A stretch of 64,000 bases of DNA from Camillea tinctor (taxonomy: Eukaryota > Ascomycota > Sordariomycetes > Xylariales > Xylariaceae): positions 62,001 to 126,000 of the forward strand of contig MU394085.1 in assembly GCA_022578605.1 (NCBI GenBank). The letters are read 5' to 3'. Shown piece after piece: positions 40,754 through 50,594 of this stretch (within the stretch, counting starts at the first letter, position 1; every line of letters starts with the position of its first letter). A model generated the notes under the pieces. That model had not been told where the DNA came from. It was given only the letters and a program-made list of their open reading frames with translations, and did not search any database. Both the position numbers and the translations under genes were made by a program.

Positions 40754-41830
40754 GGCTGCTGATACGTATCGCTCTGACCAACAAAAGATGAGAACTTAGA
40801 CTTATTCTAAGCAGCCCAAAGGCTTTATAGGTAAGATCTAATGTGAGTAAATTTCTTTTATTGTTTAATATGGTTTGTATTTCTTCAGTGTTGTAACCTT
40901 AGAGCACCTCGAAAGCGATGGAGGTGATGGGGTTTTATATTGTGTAAGTGTAAGTGCATGGAATAAAGTAAGCAAGCTTACGGCTCCCCCTCAAATAAGC
41001 CCGGCTACTCGAATCCCTGTAAGCTAGAGGAAGTAGGTTAACCTTATATAAATGCTGGCCGAATAAAACCTTAATGTACAGGTGAAAGAGAGAAGGGAAA
41101 GCAAAAGAGGAAGAGCTGTCCAGGAATAGGATAGCTGCTGACTGGCTAGATTAAGTTGGGTACTCTGTAGGTGGTTATGACGTTACAGTGAGCTGTAGGC
41201 AGATTACTAAGGCTAGTTAGGTATGTATGTACATATCTTGAGTAACACCAGCTGTCATTGGCCCGCCTCTAAGTTACCTAGGGTCCTGATAACCAGATAA
41301 CAACCCCCCATCTAATCTAAACCCCAGATTTTGTCATTACCTTTACCTCTGCTGCTAATGTTCATCATCGTCATTTACACCAGCACCAAAGATCCAACCA
41401 CCAAGCCCAGCTAAGCTTACTGCTCTTTCTCCCTCGAAACCCACCATCCGCACCCCCGCTCTCGAATTTATGGCACCGTCTGTCCAGACCTCATACTGTG
41501 CTTTCGTCCGCGATAACCCGCCGTTGCCCCGCTCCGATCCGATTCAATTCGAGGTGCATCGGCTCGTTTAAGGGCAGCCCGAGCTTGGGTTAAAGAGGAG
41601 GATATAGAAGAAGAGGGAGAAAGAAACAGAATATCAATTGGGGTGGCGACAGCAACAGAAGAAAGAAAAAACCCTAGTTATAATCGCAGAAGAGGAGGCA
41701 GCTCGCGCAATGATATGACCAGACGAGAAAGACCAGCGGGAACATCACATTACCACGAATAGACAACCCGTAACCCTCGTTATCGAACCCAACCTAACTC
41801 AACTCCGAAAAGAACTTTATATCCCCCACA
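40754..41830. other. divergent promoter region, SHB17 / small membrane protein
   Basis: A 1077-bp spacer between two outward-facing starts. It has a TATA-like element for the minus gene (40823-40829) and purine-rich sequence leading into the plus gene (41590-41700). No further gene is seen. Confidence 0.5.
40823..40829 (-). promoter_or_regulatory. TATA-like box upstream of SHB17
   Basis: TATAAAG on the minus strand, about 70 bp before the SHB17 start codon. Assigned by motif and position only. Confidence 0.4.
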
Positions 41831-42503
41831 ATGTCTCGCGGTACCCGTCCAGCACAACCACCGACCTCCACCTCTACCTCTTCCCGCCGTCCTCCCCCGC
41901 CTAGACCCAGACCCGCCCGCGGAGCCGGACCCAGCTCCGCGACCGCCGCCCTGGGGCGCGGCCGCGGCATATCGGGAGCCACGCTGAAGCGCATCGCCTG
42001 GACAGGCGCGTTTGCCGCGATCGCGGTCGTGGGGACCGTATACGGGGCCGGATTGAGGACGCAGCAGGAGTACCAAGCCGTGAGTTTTTTTCTCCCACCA
42101 CCACCACCACCATTACTATCTTTTTCCGCCCCCCCTCCCCCCCTTTTCATGCCTTTTTTTGTTTTGTTTTCATTGCGATTAATTCCTATATTTATATATT
42201 CGCAAATTGGGGGAGAAAAAAAATAACCCAAATTAAGAAATACTATAATTCGAATTCAATCTCATTCCCCTTTCTTAATTCCAATGCGCCGCTCTTAAAC
42301 CAAGCCGTCTCCTCACTAACCTTCCCCCAAAATAGGAGAAAAAACACATCGTCGAGCTCAGCATCGACGACCGCATCCGCGACCTCGAGGGCCGCCGCGC
42401 CGAGCTCGCCGCCCAGCGGTGGCCCCTCGAGCACAAGATCGGCGAGGTGCGCGCCCGCATACGCGCCAGCGAGGAGAAGGGTGGTGAACTTAATAATAAG
42501 TGA
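41831..42503 (+). CDS. small single-pass membrane protein, function unknown
   Basis: Exons join(41831..42079, 42336..42503), 138 residues; the 256-bp intron has GTGAGT, a CTAAC branch site and TAG. Residues 1-50 are rich in Arg, Pro, Ser and Ala, which would suit a mitochondrial presequence or a disordered tail. Residues 55-73 (IAWTGAFAAIAVVGTVYGA) form one hydrophobic segment followed by GLRTQQEY. The C-terminal 60 residues are a charged helix, probably coiled coil, with repeated Arg/Glu/Ala. The join after QEYQA into EKKHIVELS keeps frame and helix character, and the second exon has strong third-position G/C, which supports it as coding. A small mitochondrial inner-membrane protein is a guess; I do not recognise the family with certainty. 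Confidence 0.75.
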
Positions 42504-43410
42504 CCATAAGAAAGTAGTAGGAATAGACGGAGAACAATAAGAAAAATTAGCGTTGATTAGCTTGTTTGTAGGATGAGACAATTAAGCGGAAAAAGAAGGA
42601 GTGAAGAAAAGAAAAGAAAAGAAAAGAAAGGGGGGGGGTTGTTTGGTGGGGGTTAGAAAAAGGGGAAAAGGGGATGTGCTGTCATCCTACCACCCAGCGC
42701 TTTTGGTGCAATTTATAGGTTTTCGTATAGCATAGGTTGTAGGTGTGCCTGCGCGCGGATGTTCTATTCCTCGCCGTCCATATTACAACGGCGCTGTACG
42801 TACTGCCTCCACGTGGAATACCCATACCCATACCCATACAATGGATGTGCAGATCTGGGCTGGGTTGGGTTGTCATATAAATCTCTCCCCCCTCTCGTCC
42901 CATTCTACTTCTCAGGACTGGAAGGGGGAGGAAGGGGGAGAACGAAGTCTACATATTCAACGGGGGGGGGGGGGCTCTCGCAAAAGATGGAGAGGCAGTC
43001 TGCTTGCTGCCTCGTCCTCGTCAGAAATAAAAAGTGACCCAGGGAAGAACACAAATTTAAAAAATTAAAAAGAGAGACAAAAAAAAAGTAGTTCCAAATT
43101 CAACCTCTAGCATCGATCCAGTGTAAGCATCTCTCTTCTGAATTTTGAAGTGAGGGGGCATAAATAGACGCGAGTAAAGTACGAGTCTTGAGGTTAGGTA
43201 AATGCTTCTTTTTTTTTGTAAGTTATATTCCCGCCGCTATGTGTCTCCCCCTTTTGCCTATCTACCTGCCTACTCCGAGGTCCAGGTAACCATATTTCAT
43301 GAACATAACGCCGTATGCGATGCATATTTGGCTTGCCTTTTTTTTGCTATTCCCCGGCTACACCTGCCTGCCTTATCTATCTGCTCTACCCCCTATACTT
43401 CTCATCGTCT
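42504..43410. other. convergent 3' region between small membrane protein and UBP6
   Basis: Contains the two 3' UTRs, a GAAAA-type pentamer repeat (42604-42629) with a following G run, and a 13-G run near 42962-42974. No gene is seen. Confidence 0.5.
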
Positions 43411-45178
43411 TTACTGCATCGTGCCGTCGGCCGAGGGTAGCGGGATCGCTCGGTATAGTAGAATGAGGGCGGAGTGGGACTCGCCGCCGCCGGCCAGCGC
43501 CTCGATCTTGTCCGAGGTCACCTCCGAGACCTTGTCGTCGTTGAACCACCACCACTTGCCGTCCTCCTCCTTCCGCTTGCCCGTCTTGGGGTCGATTGGC
43601 GCCGTCTTCTTCACGTAGGCTGTGTAGTGACCGCTGTCGGCGCTGGCCCCTTGGTGTGTGACCACGCCGCGCAGCTCGTACAGGCCCGACTGGTTGGCGC
43701 CGTCGTCTTGGGCGAGCTCCGGGTCGATCAGGGCGAACAGCTCCTTCTTCGAGGCGAGGAGCGCGGCGTCCCGCTCGGCGTCAACTTCAGCGTCCGTCTT
43801 GAAGGTCTCGGTCATTTCGACATCGCCGTCGGCTGACTTCTTCTCGTCCTTCTTCGGCTCATCCTTCTTCGATGTCTTGGAGCCGGATGCCTCTGGGACA
43901 TCGTCTTCCGCCTGCTCACCAGACCGCTTGCGTCGCTTTCGCGCGCGCTCGATGTCTTCCTCGTCCTTGCGAATCTCGCGGACCTTGTCCCGGACCGGGA
44001 TGAGTGCCTTCTTCAGCTTGTCATCGCAGAACTCAACAATGTCAAGTTCATGAGGGAAGGTCACCTTCCGCATGATCTTGGCCTTCTTCTGAGTTTCGCG
44101 CTTCCAGAAGAAGCGGACGAAATGGACCGTCAGGTACTTAGGTAACCGGGAGATCTTGGAGGTTTTGGTGTAGACGACATCCCTATCCAGAATCGCGGAC
44201 TTTTTCTCCAGCTTTTCACTCAGGCCATTTGCGATACCATCCCGTAGATGATTTGTAGTGCCATTGATATGACAGTTGAGTTTCAAGAATCCCTCGCTGG
44301 ACTGAATAGTTTCCTCTCCAGCCTCCCTCGCCGCAGGCTCATTGCACACGAGCTCAGACGTGAACTCTCCTGACATGTATTTTTCAATAAAAGATACATC
44401 ATTGACACGTAGCTTCTGTCGCAGCTGCGAGACTATCTGAGACCATGCCTCTTCGGCATCCTGCTGAGCAAAACCAGCCCCGGTTTGGGATCGCTCGGCG
44501 AACTGCGGGAAAGCACCTCGAAGTGCGGTCAAGAAAGTATGAGGGGTGAATGCGTCCTGGGTCTCGGACATGTACTTATACAGGTCTCGTAGCTGTCTCG
44601 TCAAGTCGAGCTGGGGCATGGTGCGGGTAGCACTCGCACTCTGGGGCTCGTATTTGATCAAGGCGTCCTGGAGCTCGGGAATAGCACGTAGGGTTTGGAG
44701 GGTTGAGTTTAGGTAGCAAGTATTGCCGAGGTTGGTCAAACCAGAGGGGATGGCACCCTCTTGCTGTGCAGCTTCAGCCTCGGTCATGTCCTCGACGAAC
44801 TTGATCTGCTCCTTCGGTCGAGTGAGAACGTCCTGGCCATCGTTTCCTGGCGTCCCCATCATCATGATGGTCTGGCCTGGCTTGAAGCCGAATTTACTCA
44901 TGGGGGCGTCATCTTTGAGGGGACCACCCTTGACTAGAACCTTCTGACGTTCGGGTTCGACTCCGGTAAGACTGTAGAGCTGGAACTTGAAGACTTCGCC
45001 GGTGGTCTCGGTATCGACCTCGACCTCGTACTTCTTGCCCTGGTGCTTGACAATAACTATTTTTTTAAACAAGAGATGTGTTAGTGGGGGATACATAGTT
45101 AGGTATTTTATGCCATGGCGAAGATTATGGATTTTGGGTTAGGGGGTTTGGTTTCTTCTCACTTGGTATTGCCGCCAT
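43411..45178 (-). CDS. UBP6: proteasome-associated deubiquitinase Ubp6/USP14
   Basis: Exons complement(43411..45056, 45163..45178), 553 residues; the first exon is only 16 nt (MAAIP plus one base) and the intron is 106 bp, GTGAGA...ATAG. Residues 6-75 form the ubiquitin-like domain that docks on the proteasome base. The USP catalytic domain starts at GLTNLGNTCYLNS with catalytic Cys119; the histidine is in SGHYTAYV (about His482) and the polar partner in WWWFNDD (about Asn511/Asp512). Between them are the sequences typical of the USP14/Ubp6 group and a Lys/Glu-rich charged loop around residues 370-430. The enzyme trims ubiquitin from proteasome substrates and recycles it. A neighbouring in-frame ATG upstream of the acceptor is rejected because splicing restores the conserved short N-terminus. 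It shares a 790-bp divergent promoter with ARPC4. Confidence 0.95.
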
Positions 45179-45968
45179 TTTGTAACTAAAGACTGGTTCG
45201 AGTTGATGTTGAGGGGGGGGGTAGAGAGTGGAAGAGGGCGAAGCAGTAAAGAAAAAAAAAAGAAGAAAAGAGGAAGAGGTTAAGAAGGTTGATGGTGGGT
45301 TCAATGTTGTAGATTGTAAATTTGGTGCAGGTGCTGCAAGGCAAACGACGTGCGTCACCTAACAGGCAATCTTATCGCTGCCATTTCCCGCTAACTCTCC
45401 AACTAAAGGTACCTATCCTAGTACACTGAATTGAAACTACTAACCTAGGTTAATAAACTCATCTTATGTTACATAAGGGCCCCTAGAATCAAACTCTAAT
45501 AAAGTTTAGTTTACCTAGTTTACCGATGCCAGGTGTCTGCTGCCCGTCGAACCCAACCTGAGGGGGGGGGCAGAGGGGTTCTCATGTATTCGCGAAACAA
45601 GCCACAACTTAGGTGGCGTAACCTACCTATCCATGTCTGACGTCACGTGTTACGAAGTATCAGCCCCATTTCTAGACATCAAGTTCAAGTGCAGAGGTTA
45701 TCGAAGTACCTATGTACCTTACCAATTGCCCCCACATTATGGTAGGGATGGGAGGTGGACTGTGTCACTGCAGCAGTGTACTTAGGTATGTAATCTAGCA
45801 CTACAGTACACTAACCTTACCTTACCTATCTCTACTACTAAAGCTTCTAGGCCGCTGTTTTGGGGGGAATCGCTTCAAACCATCTCAACTCCTCCCCCAG
45901 ACAACTTCCTCCCGCCTTGTGCTTTTCCCACCTTTGCGCTCGGTCGTCCCAGACCATTTCTTTCCAAT
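45179..45968. promoter_or_regulatory. divergent promoter UBP6 / ARPC4
   Basis: A 790-bp spacer between outward-facing starts. It carries a composite CRE/E-box at 45638-45649, several CCTA/TAGG runs and a G run near 45561-45570. No open frame here resembles a gene. Confidence 0.5.
45638..45649. promoter_or_regulatory. overlapping CRE and E-box (TGACGTCACGTG)
   Basis: TGACGTCA (45638-45645), the palindromic bZIP/CREB site, overlaps CACGTG (45644-45649), a bHLH site. It lies 460 bp from the UBP6 start and 320 bp from the ARPC4 start, so it could act on both. Functional role is inferred from the motif. Confidence 0.45.
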
Positions 45969-46752
45969 ATGGTAGGTTATTATTCCATGTCCGCTCATTG
46001 CCTCCCCCAAAAACACCGCCTGACCCTATTCCGCAGTCCCAATCCCTACGCCCGTATCTCCAGTGTGTACGGAGCAGTCTCACGGCCGCCCTTTGTCTCT
46101 CCAACTTCGCCTCCCAGACCTCCGAACGACACAATGTCCCCGAGATCGAAGCCCAGACCTCCCCCGAGGTTCTGCTGAACCCCCTGATCATCGCCCGTAA
46201 CGAGAACGAGAAGGTCCTCATCGAGCCCAGCGTCAACAGCGTACGCATCAGCATCAAGATCAAGCAGGCCGACGAGATCGAGAACATCCTGGTCCACAAG
46301 TTTACTCGCTTCCTGACCCAGCGAGCCGAGGCCTTCTTCATCCTGAGGCGGAAACCCATCAAGGTATGGTGTGATGGCTACCCCCTGAAGTGGGATTAGG
46401 AGCTCCCGTGGAGGCTAACCGCGCTTGGACACAGGGTTACGACATCTCGTTCCTAATAACAAACTTCCACACCGAGGAGATGTTGAAGCACAAGCTAGTC
46501 GACTTCATCATTCAGTTCATGGAGGAGGTCGACAAGGAGATATCCGAGATGAAGCTATTTGTACGCCCCATTCTACTCCCCTTCGGCATAATATCGTCAT
46601 GGGCTGACCAAAGGACCATAGTTGAACGCGAGAGCACGTTTTGTTGCCGAGTCATTCTTGACCCCTGTAAGATTCCCCCTTCATATTATTATCTTCATTC
46701 TCTTTTTTTACCTCTCCTCGACTTATCGCTAATAAAATGTCAGTTTGATTGA
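45969..46752 (+). CDS. ARC19: Arp2/3 complex subunit 4 (ARPC4, p20)
   Basis: Exons join(45969..45971, 46037..46363, 46435..46560, 46622..46666, 46744..46752), 169 residues, the usual size of ARPC4. The first coding exon is just ATG, followed by GTAGGT; the second starts [15 protein letters not shown]. The middle shows [21 protein letters not shown] and the next parts [48 protein letters not shown] and [15 protein letters not shown], all strongly conserved in ARPC4. The last exon adds only Phe, Asp and the stop. Introns are 65, 71, 61 and 77 bp, all GT..AG. The protein is a core subunit of the complex that nucleates branched actin at endocytic patches. Confidence 0.95.
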
Positions 46753-48853
46753 GAGCTTTGCCGGTTTGTTTGTTGTCAATAGATACCGGGTTACATTACG
46801 ATGCATGACTCTAGTCGGCGTTTTAGGAGACCATAAAAAACTGTAAATCGAAAAAAAGATAATCTGAGTCTCATAATCACATATGCGGACATGACAATTA
46901 TATGTATGTGGTATTTATAGTCGGGACATGACCAGCATTGGCCAATCAGCATACATGTCCGGCTTGGCTATATCTCAGAAGCCGGGCTCCGATCAAGAGA
47001 TATTGTTGAACTCGGAATATATTTCAAACCTGGCTTTGGAAACGATTATTCGCGCGTCTGTGAATTGGGTCTTTTCGCATTTCTTTTGTATTACCCCCTT
47101 TCTCTCCCCTTGCCCTTTTCGGAAGTCTCAGTGTAGGAACTACGGCTGGAAGCAAAACTTAGAAAACGGCAGAAACAATGATTGAGTGGCCACTATTAAC
47201 TCTCTAGAATAAGGATAAAACCTGGGGCCTAGTAATGTAATTGCCATTCAAGAGCTCAATAGTGTCCATATACTCTAATACTAGACTTCCCGCCTAGTAG
47301 GCTTGACACAAAGCTTCGATCTGTCTATTCCCCAATTATTGCAAATAGAATATAATGAGTCTAGTCCTTACCTGACGTTATATCCGATTTGAGAGAAGTC
47401 ATGGGACCTGGGAAGTATTCTATCTCAGAGAAAAAAAATCGAGGACTAACCTAGTAGAAGCAGACCGTTGCACACAACCTACGATGGTCTTGCTATATAG
47501 AGAATCCTCGAGATAGGTTCGTACGGTGTGAATCTTGCAGAATTTATTCTAGATTCAAAATTTAACTTACCGGGCAGATATCTATTAATATTATGAATAT
47601 GTAGATATCCTAAACTCCCAAAATTATGACTCTTTAATCACATATGATTTTGATGGACTCTTCCTGTAATTATCCAGACGATATTATAATATTGTCCCTT
47701 CTACAGAGAAGAGTCGGGTGTATATATATACAACTGCCCCTTCATCTTTTTATCAATGCGTGTGAAATCTTCTGTGCCAATACCTATATAAATTTCCGCC
47801 GCAACTACATTCCGATACCTCCATAGCCCTCTAATTACAATTCTGATGAGTGATAATTTTCTTTCTTTGAAAAACCTCACTGCTTTCACTCCCTGCTGCA
47901 GAAGCAAAGTAGGCTTTGATTAGTGAACTTTTGTAAAAGAATCTGCGTCTTTATCTAACCTAGTAGACTCTCCTACGGACCCTATACAATTTAGAGAATA
48001 TATGACCTCTTATACTTATAAGTGTCCTTGCCCCCCTTTCCGGATGACTTGTCGCTGCCCGAGTGCTTTCAAACATGCTACCTTGAAGGGTTCTTTGGTA
48101 TGGGCGTCTCCATTGGAAGAATCCTTGCTCGGGATCGCACCAAGAGCCTTATGGTATTGGCAAGCTCCGTTCTTTGGACTCATTGTAGGATTGATCTCGC
48201 CTCTTGTGGGGAGAAGATTTTACTCTGATAGTTGAGCTTGAAACTTACTGTATCTAGCGAGAATGGTTAGCCTTCACACACAATAGCCCCCGAGTTGCAT
48301 TAGTTGGTTAAGGCAATTTACTAGCCATATAGAGGTCATAACTTTATTTCTCAGCCCAACTATTAGTTTCTATTTATATCATTTGATCAGTAGCAATTTT
48401 TCTGCTGGAAATAAAGACAGTTGATGTATTCCTTCACTTCTTTTGTCCATACTTGATATCATTCCAACTATACTTTGATGTGAAGTTGTATTAGCTAAGA
48501 GAATGGGCTTTATTCTAGATAATGTATGTAGGGGCCGAGAAGTTAGCTTTATGAAGAATTGCTGCTTAGCACCTAACCTTAACAATGTATCCAGACTTGT
48601 GTTGAACTTGAATTAGTTCGCAGTTCGTGCGAGTCAGGTGTGTTGATCATACATATCCTTGACTGACTTACAAGGAGAGCAACAGTAAAAACAATGGAGG
48701 AAACGAATCCACGGAGCTGACCAAGGCCATTATATATTTTACGGCGGTTTTTCAAATTCCATACCTCGTCGACATATACAACAACACAATAATATGAATC
48801 TCTTCTCAAGACAACAATGGATACAGCTTCTATTTAGAGACACTGTCGTCACC
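46753..48853. other. AT-rich gene-free stretch before the tRNA
   Basis: Strongly AT-rich with short overlapping frames (for example 48002-48235) that look like fragments of decayed coding sequence. I could not identify them. No terminal repeats found. Confidence 0.4.
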
Positions 48854-48927
48854 GGTCGATTAACTCAGTTGGTTAGAGTGTCGTACTAATAATGCGAAAG
48901 TCATGAGTTCGAACCTCATATTGACCA
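48854..48927 (+). tRNA. tRNA-Ile (anticodon AAT)
   Basis: A 74-nt cloverleaf without intron. The acceptor arms GGTCGAT and ATTGACC pair with one G-T wobble and are followed by discriminator A. The D-stem pairs ACTC with GAGT around AGTTGGTTA. The anticodon stem pairs TCGTA with TGCGA around loop CTAATAA, placing AAT at the anticodon. The T-arm pairs ATGAG with CTCAT around TTCGAAC. A T run (48936-48941) just downstream is a plausible RNA polymerase III terminator. Confidence 0.93.
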
Positions 48928-50594
48928 GGTATTTCTCTTTTTTTAGCTTATATTTTTGCAATTTCTTCTTTGGTTTATCGTGTGTAATTTTTCCCATATC
49001 TGTGTTGAGAAAATCTAGTGTGGTGGGTTGCTTGAAGTTAGGTATTACCTAATCGAATATGGCTTAGAGAATACACCATTCATCGGGTTTGTCCAATTCC
49101 TTAGCGGACGACTACTAGTGAGGGGCTGGCTTAGGTAATTCATGACTTCCGTCTTGGGCAGGTACTTATACAGCCGGCGCCTTATGTACCTGTTACTCGG
49201 AAATCTCAGAACATTCATGACTTAAAGGTAAGTACTTATTCACTTGTATTTTTCCCTGTGGGACTTTAAGTAAGGTTGGGCCGTGAGATAGATGACTGCT
49301 ACGCACTTTTACCTTATGTACTTAATGAGACTTCTGCATCCCCAAGGAGAGACAAAGGCTTCACCTCATATTAGGTAAGTACCTAGGTACCTACCTATCT
49401 CTCGAAGCGTAGTACCTAAGTACGGTTTTTATTGTCAACGTTCTACACCAAGTAGGAGCGACCTAAGGCTGCTCAGCATTAAAGCGCACCTGTAGTTCTT
49501 AGATGTTTCTGTGCGGCTTAAGCTTAGCTGACTGGAACTTTCATAGGCAAGTACGTACCTAGGTGCTTAAGTTACATACTAGTAGTTGTTGTTGCTATTT
49601 AGGGGGAAAGGGGGTTTTCCTTTTACAAGTGGGTGTTGAGGTAGGGCACAATTTAAGTAAGTAGCCCTACCTACATATCTCTCTGCTTGACGTATTCAAA
49701 GAAATATCTGTTGAGGTCCTCCTTAAATTGTAGAGGCTAGAAACTAACTGCAAGGTATACCAGAATGGCATGCTCGGCGAGCGTTGTGACAAAGTAGAAA
49801 TTTTGGTAGAGTGAACTTCGAAAACATCTCTTAGCCTTAGGTAAAAATACATCAGAAACTCAGCATGAATTTCGTTAAAAAGAAAAACCCTACTTACTCC
49901 GTCCTTTCCTCCCTCCTTACACGTGAAAATGTGGTGAGGACTGAAGGAACGAGGGTACACAGTTTTCATCCTGATACGTAATACATATATATATATATAT
50001 CTACCTACATACAATAGTAATAATTATTTTGCCGATGCCAAAGTAGTTATTTATCTCTCAGCTCATCTGAAGATGTTTATGGCAAGAACGTAGTTCAGAA
50101 AGATGGTAGGGTACTTCCTCCTCCTAATTAGCTGATAATTGTTTCCCCTATCTCCTTTTCTGTTGAACCGCATTCTCCTTTTGGACATGCATTTCTACTA
50201 ATTACACTACCTTATGTTTGTCTGCACAAGAGGAATCTTTCCTTTTGTCTTTTTAACATTCCCATTCATGTGCCCATAACTTCTCCCCGCCAAACATTCC
50301 CCCACCTCCAAAGTACTCTCTGTACCAGTGTCTTCTCGGAACAGAACTTCCTCTGACCTTCAAGTCCACCTAACAACTGAGGTATGAATAACTTTTTTTT
50401 CCAGTCCCTTCCCTCCTAATACCAGATCTATTGAAGGGTCTTCCTATCCCACCTACCTTCGCCCATTCATCTACAACCATACCTAGCCCCTACTTGTTTC
50501 CATCTTGTGTAGATACACGACTAACTCGATGCTGCCCACAGCATGAACGTTCTGACAACTCGCACACACGATCTTGACTTTGCAGTCATTCAGA
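48928..50594. other. intergenic and leader region before the RRM gene
   Basis: AT-rich with CCTA/TAGG runs (49375-49410) and an AT run at 49984-50000. From about 50100 the plus strand becomes C/T-rich, typical of a fungal 5' leader. A possible leader intron would run from GTAGAT near 50512 to TTTGCAG ending at 50584, ten bases before the start codon. No gene is seen. Confidence 0.4.

Noticed and set aside
48285..48360. tRNA-like stretch containing AGTTGGTTAAGGC and a possible anticodon loop
   Set aside because: The acceptor and T-arm cannot be paired convincingly and the T-loop lacks TTCGA. At most it is a decayed tRNA relic.
50513..50584. Possible 5' leader intron of the RRM gene
   Set aside because: Donor GTAGAT and acceptor TTTGCAG are plausible, but nothing coding constrains them, so it is mentioned only as a possibility.
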